A stretch of DNA of 64,000 nt from CAVSJA01 sp963728145 (GCA_963728145.1 CAVSJA010000002.1:620001-684000); one strand, 5' to 3'; numbered from the stretch's first letter, positions 17,313 through 27,111 are shown. Notes: generated by a model from the sequence alone, not told the origin. Program-made: numbers and translations.

Positions 17313-17993
17313 ATGCCGACGCCATTAAAATACAAAGCCCCTCTCCACGCAGATCATCACTATCACCTGATCTTTCGAAGCGTGGATGGCGTTCAACTTT
17401 TCCGAGAACCCTGCAATCATGTATTTTTCCTTCAACGATTTAGGCTTTACCTGGGTCCCGTGCTTTCCACCATTGCCTATTGTCTCCTGGAGAACCATGC
17501 ACACTTTATCGTTAAAATCAAATCTATCGAAGCACTTAAAAAGTCAATTGCCAAACTACCAGAAAAACGCAGAACAAAAATAATGGGCAGGTTCCTGGAA
17601 GCTGAAGATCCCGAAACCCTTGTCAATGCTATGATCCTGAGACAAATCAACAGCTTCATGGTTTCCTATGCACTCAGCTATAATAAGTTTTATAACAGGA
17701 GAGGAGGATTATTTCATTCTCCATGCAGAAGAGTCGTTGTTAAAGACGAAGCGCACCTGAGAAATGGAATTGTCTATGTTCACGCGAATGCACAGAAACA
17801 TCAAATCGTAACAGATTTCAAAACCTATCCGCATAGTTCATATCACGAGATACTTGCAAACTTCAGCAGTTTGATCACGATAAAGCCAGTGCTTGAGTTT
17901 TTTGGAGGTAAAGAGCTATTCATAAAGACTCATGAAGAAATTGCCTTGTATTACTATACCACCGGATGGCAATTTGAATCGCCGCCGACTTGA
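17313..17993 (+). CDS. REP-associated tyrosine transposase (RAYT, Y1/HUH family)
   Basis: RAYTs are single-copy, domesticated-looking relatives of IS200/IS605 transposases that bind and cut palindromic REP sequences. The 226-residue protein shows YCLLENHAHFIVKI, with the HUH pair H62/H64, and the C-terminal helix with candidate nucleophile tyrosines Y119/Y123 in SYALSYNKFYNRRGGLF. VYVHANAQKHQI and YPHSSYHEI are also typical of the family. I chose the ATG at 17313; an upstream TTG at 17292 adds seven residues. The four palindromes directly upstream are the likely substrate. No terminal inverted repeats or accessory gene are seen, so independent transposition is doubtful. Confidence 0.88.
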   Translation: MPTPLKYKAPLHADHHYHLIFRSVDGVQLFREPCNHVFFLQRFRLYLGPVLSTIAYCLLENHAHFIVKIKSIEALKKSIAKLPEKRRTKIMGRFLEAEDPETLVNAMILRQINSFMVSYALSYNKFYNRRGGLFHSPCRRVVVKDEAHLRNGIVYVHANAQKHQIVTDFKTYPHSSYHEILANFSSLITIKPVLEFFGGKELFIKTHEEIALYYYTTGWQFESPPT

Positions 17994-17997
17994 AAAA

Positions 17998-19026
17998 TCA
18001 TTGTTTTATAAATCGGATCAATGCGCTGCTATTTTCGTTTGCGAATAGCCTTGCTTCGTATCGCTTGTCGCCTACGATTGCAACCATAAAGGAAGTGTTA
18101 GGGGGAATGGAGCCCAGGTTTTCGGCAACCATTACCAATTCGTTGTCGTTATCAAGGTCTTCAGCCCTCAATTTGATAACGTAGGCCTGGTCAGTAAGAC
18201 GAATATGTTCAAAGATCATCCTGTTATTAAGGAATAGCGCGATAGAATCACCATCAACCTGTGCGTTGTCGTAAAAGCGAAGTTCAATCGTTTTTGCGGT
18301 AATAGGAATGACAGTTTGCAGAACTTTCTTCCTGTTATTAAATTTCTCAAGGTTTCCTGTGGATACTGGAGCAAGAGTTTTGTCGGAAACGGGAACCTCA
18401 GTTTTAACCATCGGTCCCGAACTTGTTTCAATCGGTTTGATCTTTGGTGTGCTTGCGATTATTTCTTCATCCTGCATCACGGGGATATTTCCATTCAATG
18501 ATGCAATGCTGTCAATGAAATATGGATCGTTTGCTCCAACGGTATAGTTTTCGATTACATAGTCCCATTCATCAGGAAATTGAGTGCTTGATACTTTTTC
18601 GAGGTGAAGTTCTTTTTTTGAACTATTCATATTGTCTTTTAGATTACTGTTCCCATCCAACAGCATCTCATCATAACCCGGACAATTAAAATCTGCAACA
18701 GACAATAATGCCGGAGCAGCCGAGCTCAAGATATTTCTTGAACCATTCTCTTCGATCAGGACATCATCCCACCAAATCACGTCATTTGTATTTCCATCAA
18801 AATAACCTCTGATGCTATAGCGCCTGTAATTATTCTTTGAGCTGTAGTAATAAGATGTTCCTACAAGGCTGTCGCCGGTTTTAATAATCTTCAATTCAAC
18901 TTTTGATCCATGGATTTTCCCTCTCCATGCCCCTGTTATCGTCTGCGAAGAGCCCGATATATAAATGAACAAAATGGGAAGAATCAGAAGCGATTTAGTA
19001 AGCCTTTTTCCAAATGCTGTTTTCAT
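17998..19026 (-). CDS. Secreted hypothetical protein
   Basis: The 342-residue product from the ATG at 19026 has a signal peptide ending near ISGSSQ. The first ~115 residues (GAWRGKIHGSKVELKI, GDSLVGTSYYY) look like a small beta domain. The C-terminal ~110 residues contain TIELRFYDNAQVDGDSIALF, then LTDQAYVIKLRAEDLDNDNE, a beta-rich pattern. I do not recognise a named family. An upstream in-frame ATG at 19065 would add 13 charged residues and weaken the signal peptide. Its stop lies 4 bp from the convergent RAYT stop. Confidence 0.7.
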   Translation of the reverse strand: MKTAFGKRLTKSLLILPILFIYISGSSQTITGAWRGKIHGSKVELKIIKTGDSLVGTSYYYSSKNNYRRYSIRGYFDGNTNDVIWWDDVLIEENGSRNILSSAAPALLSVADFNCPGYDEMLLDGNSNLKDNMNSSKKELHLEKVSSTQFPDEWDYVIENYTVGANDPYFIDSIASLNGNIPVMQDEEIIASTPKIKPIETSSGPMVKTEVPVSDKTLAPVSTGNLEKFNNRKKVLQTVIPITAKTIELRFYDNAQVDGDSIALFLNNRMIFEHIRLTDQAYVIKLRAEDLDNDNELVMVAENLGSIPPNTSFMVAIVGDKRYEARLFANENSSALIRFIKQ

Positions 19027-19147
19027 GGGAAGAATTGCTTTCCTCTTAAAACGGCTAAAAAACACCCATATTTTGCTTTAATACTCTTTTAACGGTAATT
19101 TTTAAGCAAGAAAAACGGATTTGGCTTTTTATAAGGAAATTAGCTGA

Positions 19148-19621
19148 ATGGCATATCCCAATCATGCGCTGATAACTGCCCTGCGGAAAGCCGCAGGGAA
19201 TTTACGAAAAGGAGTTTTTTATGCATGGGGTCATCACGGTGCCTGTAATTGCGGTCAGCTGTTGCAGGTAGTGACCCATTTATCGAGAGAAGAAATTCTT
19301 TCTTACGCGCATTTGGGAAAAGGTGAATGGACAGAAATCGCCGAAGAATATTGTAACATCACAGAAATTCCACTTTACCTGCTAATGGCCGAACTGGAGA
19401 GACTTGGATTGACGCCCACAGATATTCACAAGTTAGAATACCTCGAGGATCGGGAAGTATTAAATGCTTTGCCGGGTGGATTCACATGGCTTAAAAGAAA
19501 TGTAAGGGAAGATGTGATTGAATATTTTGAAACGATGGCCAAACTGTTGGAAGAAAAAATTCCCGTTAGGGTTTCTCCGCCCAGGATTTATGCTGAATAT
19601 GAAAAGTCAGTTCTCGTTTAA
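19148..19621 (+). CDS. Conserved hypothetical protein with CNC motif
   Basis: A 157-residue soluble protein without signal peptide. The N-terminal third has GHHGACNCGQLLQVVTHLS, a histidine/cysteine cluster that could bind metal, followed by helical segments. TGGFTW-like GGFTWLKRNVREDVIEYF occurs near the end. I recall uncharacterised Bacteroidota proteins of this type but no assigned domain. It stands alone, convergent with a tiny membrane-protein gene 2 bp away. The function is unknown. Confidence 0.65.
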   Translation: MAYPNHALITALRKAAGNLRKGVFYAWGHHGACNCGQLLQVVTHLSREEILSYAHLGKGEWTEIAEEYCNITEIPLYLLMAELERLGLTPTDIHKLEYLEDREVLNALPGGFTWLKRNVREDVIEYFETMAKLLEEKIPVRVSPPRIYAEYEKSVLV

Positions 19622-19623
19622 CT

Positions 19624-19773
19624 TTATCGCAAAGGCGAATGTGATGGCGGGTCATCATTATCTGCATCAGTTGGTTTATCCTTAAAATCTTTCCTGATTG
19701 TTTTCCTGGAAACCATGATCGCATAAATAATGACAACGACTCCAAGCACAACAAAAAATATCGCGATCAGCAT
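19624..19773 (-). CDS. Small single-TM protein
   Basis: From the ATG at 19773 the product has 49 residues: one hydrophobic helix (MLIAIFFVVLGVVVIIYAIM) and a charged tail rich in K, D and P. The frame stays open upstream to 19842, but that extension would be encoded by the terminator hairpin at 19809-19832, so the shorter form is preferred. No family recognised; hypothetical. Confidence 0.45.
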   Translation of the reverse strand: MLIAIFFVVLGVVVIIYAIMVSRKTIRKDFKDKPTDADNDDPPSHSPLR

Positions 19774-19801
19774 GTTCTCAATTCTTGATACTAATATCTG
19801 T

Positions 19802-19832
19802 AAAAAAAGCATGCCAGCAATTGCTGGCATGC
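19802..19832 (-). terminator. Terminator of the S41 protease gene
   Basis: A perfect palindrome of 24 bp, with arms GCATGCCAGCAA and TTGCTGGCATGC (19809-19832), is followed on the minus strand by seven T. It begins 36 bp after the protease stop. Confidence 0.85.
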
Positions 19833-19867
19833 GAAAGAACAACTGGTTTTAATAACTATTATTGAAA

Positions 19868-22800
19868 TTAGAATCCTTTCTTATTGCCTTTTTCCTTAAT
19901 GGCCGCCAACATTTCTTTTACAGCAGCTTCAATTTGAGGATCCTTTCCATTTAAGAAATCCTCGTAAGGAAGCGGAACGCGGATATCTGGCTCAAGCTGC
20001 AGATTCTCTGTTGGACGATTTTCCTTTCCAATTGTTGCCACCATTGGAATACCGAATACAAGTGTTGGGTCGATCTGTGTTTCCCACCATACTGCAGTTC
20101 CTGTTCCTGGAACTGGCATTCCAATTAGCTTACCTGCACCATTTTGTTTGTAAACATATGGGAAGATGAAAGCATCGCTATAATTGCTCTCACTCATCAC
20201 TACACAACTTGGTTTGCTCCAGCGGCCCATCGGTTCTCCATCTTTAACTCTATTGCCCTGGGGAGCGAAATCAAGATAACGCTTACCGCTAAGGAAAGTA
20301 TAAAGATCATCATGCAGCCATCCACCACCATTGAATCTGGTATCAACGATCAATGCATCTTTATCAAAATTCCTTCCCAGTACATTATCAAATGTGCTGC
20401 GGAAACTTCCATCGTTCATTCCCTGAACGTGTACATAACCAACTTTTCCATCACTCAGCTTGGCAACCATAGTCTCCATCTTCTTGATCCAACGTCTGTA
20501 CATCAAACCTGCTTCTTCACCAAAGCTGATTGGCTTCAAAGTTTCTTCAAATCTTGTATTTGTTGCCGGATCATAAACGCTCACCAAAACATTTTTACCT
20601 GACTTTCTATTCAACAGCTTCGCCCAATCAACATCATCAGTGATGTCTTCGCCATCGATTTTTTCAATCACCTGTCCACCTTTAACCTTGCTGGTTGCCT
20701 TGTCAAATGGGCCGCCAGAAATTACTTCAGTTACTTTTAATCCTTTACCGCTAAATGTTTCATCATATAATAATCCCAATGCTGCGGTATTGTCGGGATT
20801 TTGCATTTGAGGGGCATAACGACCGCCGGTATGAGAAGCATTCAATTCACCCAACAATTCACTTAACAATTCCTGGTAGTCATAGTTGTTGCTGATATGA
20901 GGAAGGAATTTTTCGTATTGATCTTTCAGCATCTTCCAGTCAAGGCCATGTAATTTTGGATCATAAAATTTCTTTTGAACCTGTCTCCATGCATGGTCAA
21001 AAATATACTTCCTTTCTTCTGCCTGGTTCAATACCATCTCTCCGTTAATTCCTACGGGAGTGATCTTACCAGTTTCATCGACCTTAACGAGCGAGCCATT
21101 ATTGGTAACAATTAATGACTTACCATCTTTGCTTATCTCAATGCCACTAGGTGAACCACCCAATTTGGCAAGTATTTTTGTTTCTCTCGTACGAGGTTCG
21201 GTTACCCAGAGATCAAATCCTTTTTCGAACGAAGCCAAATAGAAAACTTTAGTGCCATCATTGTTAATTGCATAATCTGAAATTGAGGAGCTGTTGATGG
21301 TTAGTCTGAGAACTCTATTTTCAAAATTATCCAGCACAGGCATCCATGGGGTCTTAACTATTGTATTATCTTTTACAGGTTCTGTTTTTTTCTCTGTAGT
21401 GCCATTGCCATTGGTGGCGCCGTTTGAACCAGCGGCTTTTTCAGCCTTCTCTTTTTCTTTTTCCTTTTCCTGTTTGTCTTTTTCCTGTTTTTCTTTTTCT
21501 TCTTTTTCCTTCAACAATGAAAAGTCGTCTTTGGATAATTTGAAACGATCATAAAGTTCCTGGTCGAAGAAGCCTGCAAATATGTCGACCTCGCGGCTTC
21601 CCTGAAGTGCAAGTGACTTGCGTCCTTCTTTTGCACTAACCCAGGTCATCACTTTACCATCCATAGCCCATTTTGGATTACCCTGGCCAAAACCACTTTT
21701 TAATGGATGCTGAATTTCACCAGTACCATCAGCTTTAATCAAAGCTGCATTGCCGGTAAACCAGTTTCCTTCACCATCATCACAGATCACCCATTTTCCA
21801 TCGGGACTCCAGTTGAATCTCCAGTCGCCATCGGCGTAGGAATAATTTCGTCCTTCAGGCAAAAGAATGCGGGTCTTCTTACTGGCAATATTGTAAACTT
21901 TTAGAATATTACGATCTGACACGTAGGCTATCTCTTTTCCATCAGGAGAGAATTTCGGTTGATATTCTTCTTCTTTTGTTGCGATTAATGGTTCTTCCGT
22001 AATTACTGTTGAGGCATAAAAATAAATTTCATCCTTTCTCGAAATGGACGCGCGATAAATATCCCAATTGTCATTTCTTTCTGCTGCATAGACCAGGCTC
22101 TTGCCATCGGGACTCCATTCGATCATTCTTTCTTGTTGTGGCGTATTGGTTATCCTCTTGGTTTGAGTTCCTTCAACACTGGTTACGAAGATTTCACCCC
22201 TGGTTACGAATGCGATCTCTTTACCATTAGGAGAAAGTTCAAACTGGGTAACATTTCCATTAATAGAAACATTTTTTTCCACACCAGCCCTTCCATCATT
22301 ATAGATCTGGATATTCACTTTCTTTGCCTCACCACCTTCCTTCATTGTAAAAACCTCACCATCATAACGTAAAGCAAAGCATATTGTCTTTGCTGGCAGT
22401 TAAATGCCGAACCGGATTTGTTTTGAAAGAAGTGAGCTGTTTTTCAGCCATCTTGTTCACCACGGGTGCCTTGTAAATATTTTGATTTCCATTTTTTTCA
22501 CTCAGGTAATAAACGAACTGATCGTCTGAACTGAAAACCGGTTCCCTGTCCTCTCCTTCGTAACCGCTTATCTTTCTATAGGTATTATCTTTCACATCCA
22601 TGATCCATATGTCGCGCGTAACCGAAGAAGTGTGGTGCTTGCGTGAAGCATCCTCAAATCCTTTTCTATCCTGGAATACAATCTGTGTTCCCTTACTATT
22701 GTAATGTGCAAATTCAAAACCCGCGGAGGAGATCAGAATGGGTCGGCCTCCCTTTACGGAAACGGTGTAAAGGTTTTGAAATAATCTCGGGCTATAGAAT

Positions 22801-23210
22801 CGAACATTTTTTTCCGGGATATTTCTTGAACTGGTAAAGATTAAATTCTTATCATCGATTGAAAAATCTGAAGGATAGTCCGGAGAACTATGGTGGGTGA
22901 TTCGAGTTGGAGTTCCCCCGGTAGCGGGCATAACGAATACATCGAAATTTCCATGGCGATCACTGGCAAATGCGAGCCATTTTCCATCATGGCTCCAAAC
23001 CGGCATCATATCATGGGCCTCATGAATGGTAAGGGGAATAGCCACACCACCCGCTACATCCACCCGGTAGATATCGCCTTTATAACCGAATGCTATGGTC
23101 TTGCCATCCGGGCTAATCGACGGATTTCTCAACCAAAGCGGATTGGTTTGTGCAGTAATTTGCAGTGCGAGACCTAATGCAGCTGCAATAAGCAGTACTA
23201 ATTTTTTCAT
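19868..23210 (-). CDS. Tricorn-like S41 protease with TolB propeller, frame break inside
   Basis: Two frames join into one ~1110-residue protein. The N-terminal part (from 23210) has a signal peptide and beta-propeller repeats of the WD40/PD40 kind (NPSISPDGKTIAFGYKGDIY). It then continues with more propeller, a Lys/Glu-rich linker (~KEKEKQEKDKQEK), a second propeller-like region, a C1 helical domain, a PDZ (GQVIEKIDGEDI) and an S41 domain with VDTRFNGGGWLHDD and probable nucleophile Ser in SESNYSDA. The frame breaks at 22376-22378: removing one base from TTT gives DNMLALRYDGEVFTM across the joint. Tricorn proteases degrade peptides; here it is periplasmic. The break is probably a consensus error. 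Confidence 0.88.
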
Positions 23211-23259
23211 ATTAAACGTAGTTTTAAAAGAAGGACACTAAAGTTAGGGTGTAAATAAG

Positions 23260-23979
23260 ATGAAATCCCAACCAGTCATAAATGTTTTGCATAGGAATTC
23301 CAGGCTTTTTCATCCGGTCGTACCATTTGACGCCACCAGAGACAAATTGATAAGCCTGGATTTCACTGAAAACAACCACGAACTCACTGAAGAGATCTTT
23401 AATGATACCGGGCTTTTTTCTGAATATATCAGCAGTAAGCTCAAGCAGTTCGATGCTAAATACGGAATCGGAGGATACAATGAGCTGCGCAGTGTCTATA
23501 ACCGAAGTAAAATATTTGATGCTGAAAAAGCCGGAGAAGAACCGCGGCGACTTCACCTTGGAGTAGATGTCTGGGGTAAGGCAGGAACTCCTGTTTACGC
23601 ATTCCTGGGAGGAATGATTCACAGCTTTGCTTTCAATAATCATTATGGTGACTATGGAGCGACCCTGATCCTTTTACATCAACTGGATAGTGTTTCCTTT
23701 TATACACTTTACGGACATATTTCTTTAAAGGATATAGAAAAACTTGTGGCCGGGCAGTATGTTAATCATGGTCAGCTGATCGCTCATTTTGGTTTGCCTG
23801 AGGAAAATGGACATTGGCCGCCACACCTGCATTTCCAGGTGATCCAGGATCTTGAATTGAATGAGGGAGATTATCCTGGAGTCTGTAAATATTCTGAAAG
23901 GGAAAAATACCTTGCAAATTGTCCTGACCCAGACCATATTCTTCAATTCAATAAATACGTAGAAACAAAACAGGTTTAA
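23260..23979 (+). CDS. M23 family metallopeptidase (LytM-like)
   Basis: This 239-residue protein has all M23 zinc and catalytic positions: HLGVD (H99, D103), LYGH (H153) and PPHLHFQV (H189, H191). M23 enzymes cut glycyl or DD peptide bonds in peptidoglycan. Unusually there is no signal peptide or TM helix; the N-terminus is MKSQPVINVLHRNSRL. It could be exported another way, start further upstream, or act in the cytoplasm. Relatives without signal peptides occur in Bacteroidota. It overlaps the convergent gene at its 3' end by 4 bp. Confidence 0.85.
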   Translation: MKSQPVINVLHRNSRLFHPVVPFDATRDKLISLDFTENNHELTEEIFNDTGLFSEYISSKLKQFDAKYGIGGYNELRSVYNRSKIFDAEKAGEEPRRLHLGVDVWGKAGTPVYAFLGGMIHSFAFNNHYGDYGATLILLHQLDSVSFYTLYGHISLKDIEKLVAGQYVNHGQLIAHFGLPEENGHWPPHLHFQVIQDLELNEGDYPGVCKYSEREKYLANCPDPDHILQFNKYVETKQV

Positions 23980-24260
23980 AGCATTGCCTGTACCAGGTCT
24001 TTCCATTCTTCCTGAAGTGAAACAGAAGGCCTCTTTTTTCCGGCACGATTGTACCAATAATCTGCATTCCAAATATCACCTTCTTTGCGATGCAGGTAAG
24101 CATGAATCCATGCTGCCGATTTGTCTTCAATATCCTGGATCAACTCGTGCGCTTTTTGCCAATTATCTTTCGCATCATACCATAGCGCTCTTAAATAGTC
24201 TGATGAATTTTCGGGAGGATTGTTTTGATTGAGACTCTCGTTGAATCGATCAAAGTTCAT
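23976..24260 (-). CDS. Conserved hypothetical helical protein
   Basis: A 94-residue soluble protein with aromatic helical segments (DYLRALWYDAKDNWQKAHEL, WIHAYLHRKEGD, WNADYWYNRAGK). The repeat-like W/Y spacing suggests a TPR-like helical pair. An exact -7 box ends 4 nt before the start codon. No function known. Confidence 0.65.
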   Translation of the reverse strand: MNFDRFNESLNQNNPPENSSDYLRALWYDAKDNWQKAHELIQDIEDKSAAWIHAYLHRKEGDIWNADYWYNRAGKKRPSVSLQEEWKDLVQAML

Positions 24261-24264
24261 GTAG

Positions 24265-24272
24265 CAAATTTA
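24265..24272 (-). promoter_or_regulatory. -7 box directly before the gene starting at 24260
   Basis: TAAATTTG on the minus strand matches TANNTTTG and is separated from the ATG by only CTAC, predicting a leaderless transcript. Confidence 0.55.
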
Positions 24273-24282
24273 CCAATCGATC

Positions 24283-24930
24283 TTATTGTTTCAATAATTT
24301 GAATGCGTGGTTCCAACGACCATTTAATATTCCGGGAATGCACCAAAGAATACATAGAGGTTCAATAGCCCTCGCAGCTTCAACCATTCCCATGTCTTCC
24401 GTTTCCCAACCGAACCGATCCAATATGTTTTTCACATCCTTTTTTGCTGATTCATCATTGCCGCAAATGAACATAGTAGGCATTCCACCTTCAAACTTTG
24501 GCTTGTACATATAGGCATTTCCCACACTATTGAAGGCTTTCACCAATTTTGCATCCGGCACAAGTTTCTGTAGTTTTTCCATCAATGATTCGTTGAAATC
24601 GGTGAAGAACTTTAATACACCATTAACCGGAGGAGCAGCGGCGATAGGATTGGTAGCATCGATCACTACTTTATTGCTGAAGTTCTTCGTACCTGCCAAC
24701 TTTATTGCATTTTCAGCAACAGACCCACCGACAGCTAAAACTAAAACTTCTCCAAACTTTGCTGTTTCTTCAAAATTGCCAACCTGGCCCGATTTATTAT
24801 TGGCGGTCCATTTTTTTACTTCGGGTTTTGATATGTCACGCGAACCCAGCATGACTTCATTTCCTTCAGTCAGGAATCCATTTCCCAATACCTGGCCGAC
24901 GATGCCAGAACCGATTATTCCAATTTTCAT
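24283..24930 (-). CDS. NADPH-dependent F420 reductase-like oxidoreductase
   Basis: The 215-residue protein begins MKIGIIGSGIVGQVLGNGF, a Rossmann dinucleotide motif, followed by EVMLGSRD, typical of NADPH specificity. VVIDATNPI and LVKAFNSVG match the F420 NADP oxidoreductase-coenzyme domain and its relatives in organisms lacking F420. These proteins are usually annotated as NAD(P)-binding domain proteins, with unknown substrate. It sits 22 bp upstream of the helical hypothetical gene on the same strand. Confidence 0.85.
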   Translation of the reverse strand: MKIGIIGSGIVGQVLGNGFLTEGNEVMLGSRDISKPEVKKWTANNKSGQVGNFEETAKFGEVLVLAVGGSVAENAIKLAGTKNFSNKVVIDATNPIAAAPPVNGVLKFFTDFNESLMEKLQKLVPDAKLVKAFNSVGNAYMYKPKFEGGMPTMFICGNDESAKKDVKNILDRFGWETEDMGMVEAARAIEPLCILWCIPGILNGRWNHAFKLLKQ

Positions 24931-25054
24931 AATAAAGGTTTGAAAAGGTTAAGATAAAATCCTCCAAAAGAGTATTCAGTTGTTCTACACTTCCAAATAC
25001 TTGATTGTTCATTTCTTTTTCTTTCAATATTTCATGTATCCTTAATTTTACCAA

Positions 25055-26089
25055 ATGGGCAATCCCAATCTGAATACCGGCAAAGACTTTCTATCTCCAG
25101 CTGATAAAGAATTCGAAAACAATATCAGGCCTGCACAAATGCAGGAGTTCGCGGGACAAACCCAAATTATTGAGAACCTTCGCATTTTTATCAAAGCTGC
25201 AAAGATCAGGGGTGAAGCCCTGGACCATATCTTGTTTCATGGTCCGCCGGGATTGGGTAAGACAACATTGTCGAGGATCGTTGCAAATGAATTGGGCGTA
25301 AACATTCGGGAAACTTCTGGTCCTGTTATTGAAAAGCCGGGCGACCTTGCAGGACTTTTGACCAGCCTTGAACCACATGATGTACTATTTATTGACGAGA
25401 TACATCGCCTCAGTACAGTCGTTGAGGAATATCTATATGCAGCGATGGAAGATTTCCGTATCGATATTCTGATCGACACTGGGCCAAATGCAAAAAGTAT
25501 TCAGATCAAGCTTCATCCATTTACGCTTGTTGGCGCAACAACCCGAAGTGGTTTGCTGACTGCTCCGCTATTGTCAAGATTCGCTATAAAATCCCGGCTG
25601 GAATATTACACTGCTGATATCTTGTTTCAGATTATTCAAAGATCTGCGAGAATACTGGGCACTTCTATTTCAAAGGAAGCCACGGATGAAATCTCCAGGA
25701 GAAGTCGCGGAACTCCAAGGATCGCAAACGGATTGTTGAGAAGAGTGAGGGACTTTGCACAGGTATTAAATGATGGCACCATTGATATTGGCATCACTCA
25801 ACATGCACTAAAGGCACTTAATGTAGATGAACATGGTCTTGATGAAATGGATAACCGCATTCTTCAAACCATTATCGAAAAATTCAAAGGTGGACCGGTT
25901 GGAATTTCAACTATTGCTACGGCAGTGGGAGAGGAATCGGGCACGCTTGAAGAAGTATATGAGCCCTTTCTGATCCAGGAAGGATTTTTGAAACGTACTC
26001 CGCGTGGTAGAGAGGTAACTCAAAAGGCCTACGAACATCTTGGGAAGAAACCATTCAATGTTCAGGGAGGAAATCTTCTTTTTGAATAG
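25055..26089 (+). CDS. ruvB: Holliday junction DNA helicase RuvB
   Basis: RuvB is the AAA+ hexameric motor that drives branch migration of Holliday junctions with RuvA, before RuvC cleavage. The 344-residue protein has Walker [10 protein letters not shown] (63-71), Walker [10 protein letters not shown] (~110), sensor 1 LVGATTRSG, the arginine finger region SRF and the C-terminal winged helix ending in RTPRGREVT. Length is normal. The start is 12 nt after TAATTTTA, one mismatch from a -7 box. Followed by a strong inverted repeat. Confidence 0.97.
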   Translation: MGNPNLNTGKDFLSPADKEFENNIRPAQMQEFAGQTQIIENLRIFIKAAKIRGEALDHILFHGPPGLGKTTLSRIVANELGVNIRETSGPVIEKPGDLAGLLTSLEPHDVLFIDEIHRLSTVVEEYLYAAMEDFRIDILIDTGPNAKSIQIKLHPFTLVGATTRSGLLTAPLLSRFAIKSRLEYYTADILFQIIQRSARILGTSISKEATDEISRRSRGTPRIANGLLRRVRDFAQVLNDGTIDIGITQHALKALNVDEHGLDEMDNRILQTIIEKFKGGPVGISTIATAVGEESGTLEEVYEPFLIQEGFLKRTPRGREVTQKAYEHLGKKPFNVQGGNLLFE

Positions 26090-26111
26090 TGAATAGTGAA
26101 TAGTGAATCGT

Positions 26112-26233
26112 GAATGGGCAATGGTGAATAGTGAATACCGCTTGGATACGGATAGTATCTTACAATAAAAAACCCCGGAATCCCGGGGTCTATCTTTTAA
26201 TTTCTTTTATTCACTATTCACCATTGCCCATTC
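26112..26233. repeat. 25-bp perfect inverted repeat of the GTGAATAGTGAAT phrase
   Basis: The arms 26112-26136 and 26209-26233 are exact reverse complements over 25 bp, made of variants of the 9-10 nt phrase (T)GGTGAATAG. Further phrase copies flank them (26085-26110 and 26234-26244). The element fills the gap between convergent ruvB and a response regulator gene and encloses a GC-rich terminator. Confidence 0.88.
26167..26189 (-). terminator. Terminator of the response regulator gene
   Basis: ACCCCGG and CCGGGGT (26172-26189) form a 7-bp stem with a 4-nt loop; on the minus strand six T follow. It may also work weakly for ruvB on the plus strand. Confidence 0.8.
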
Positions 26234-26244
26234 ACCATTCACCA

Positions 26245-26949
26245 TTACGCTGAAACAGGCGCGACGAGACGGAATCCATTTCCATGAATATTCACAATCT
26301 CTATAGTGCTATCATCCTTCAGGTATTTCCTGAGTTTGGCAATATACACGTCCATGCTTCGTCCGTTGAAGTAAGTATCACTGCCCCAGATCTTTTTTAA
26401 TGCTTGTTCTCTTGGAAGCAGGTCATTCAAATGCTCCGCCAGCATTTTCAACAATTCGTTTTCCTTCGGAGAAAGCGTTTGCATTTTACCACTATGACTT
26501 AGCTCTCTTAATTTCGGATTGAAATGATAGTTCCCAAGATCATATTCCTTATTCTCCAGTTCCTTATTCACTTCTTCATTCCTTTTGAGAATGGCCTTTA
26601 TTTTAAGTAATAAAACTTCGCTATCGAAAGGTTTGGTTATATAATCATCAGCACCCAGCTTATATCCCTGGATAATGTCTTCTTTCATTGTTTTTGCACT
26701 GAGAAAGAATAAAGGAATATCAGGATCCACGTCGCGGATTTCTTCAGCAAGAGTAAATCCGTCCATATGTGGCATCATAATATCCAAAAGGCAGATATCG
26801 AATTTTTCGCGCTGAAACGCTGCTAATCCAAGCCTTCCGTCCCTTTCAAGGATAACATCAAAATCATTCAATTCAAGATAATTCTTCAACACCATTCCCA
26901 AATTCTGATCATCTTCGCACAAAAGTATTTTCGGTTTCTTTCCTTCCAT
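26245..26949 (-). CDS. OmpR/PhoB-type response regulator
   Basis: A 234-residue two-domain response regulator. The receiver has acidic residues in CEDD (11-14), phospho-acceptor D56 (LLDIMMP) and K in YITKPFD. The C-terminal winged-helix domain has KENELLKMLAEHLNDLLPRE and SMDVYIAKLRKYL, typical of the OmpR/PhoB family and close to the RprY-like regulators of Bacteroidota. No histidine kinase gene is adjacent, so the cognate sensor is unknown. The gene is monocistronic between a 160-bp upstream gap (no feature seen) and its terminator. Confidence 0.9.
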   Translation of the reverse strand: MEGKKPKILLCEDDQNLGMVLKNYLELNDFDVILERDGRLGLAAFQREKFDICLLDIMMPHMDGFTLAEEIRDVDPDIPLFFLSAKTMKEDIIQGYKLGADDYITKPFDSEVLLLKIKAILKRNEEVNKELENKEYDLGNYHFNPKLRELSHSGKMQTLSPKENELLKMLAEHLNDLLPREQALKKIWGSDTYFNGRSMDVYIAKLRKYLKDDSTIEIVNIHGNGFRLVAPVSA

Positions 26950-27086
26950 ACATTTAAAGTTTAGTTAGTAAGTAAATGTAAATCATTTGCCAAACTTAAT
27001 TTTCGGGATGTAATATTTTGTTAATAAAACAGATATGAGCAGACGCCATCCATTATAATTGAATTCCAGGGCTCAAAGCTATCAAT

Positions 27087-27094
27087 TATTTTTG
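27087..27094 (+). promoter_or_regulatory. -7 box upstream of the GroES-like gene
   Basis: TATTTTTG matches TANNTTTG and ends 17 nt before the ATG at 27112. Confidence 0.5.
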
Positions 27095-27111
27095 CTTAAC
27101 AAATCAACCGG

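Noticed and set aside
17207..17443. Frame beginning MRFSPSEREV overlapping the RAYT start
   Set aside because: It reads a different frame of the RAYT 5' region and ends inside it; no domain.
19774..19842. Longer start of the small TM protein
   Set aside because: The extra codons are the terminator hairpin of the protease gene.
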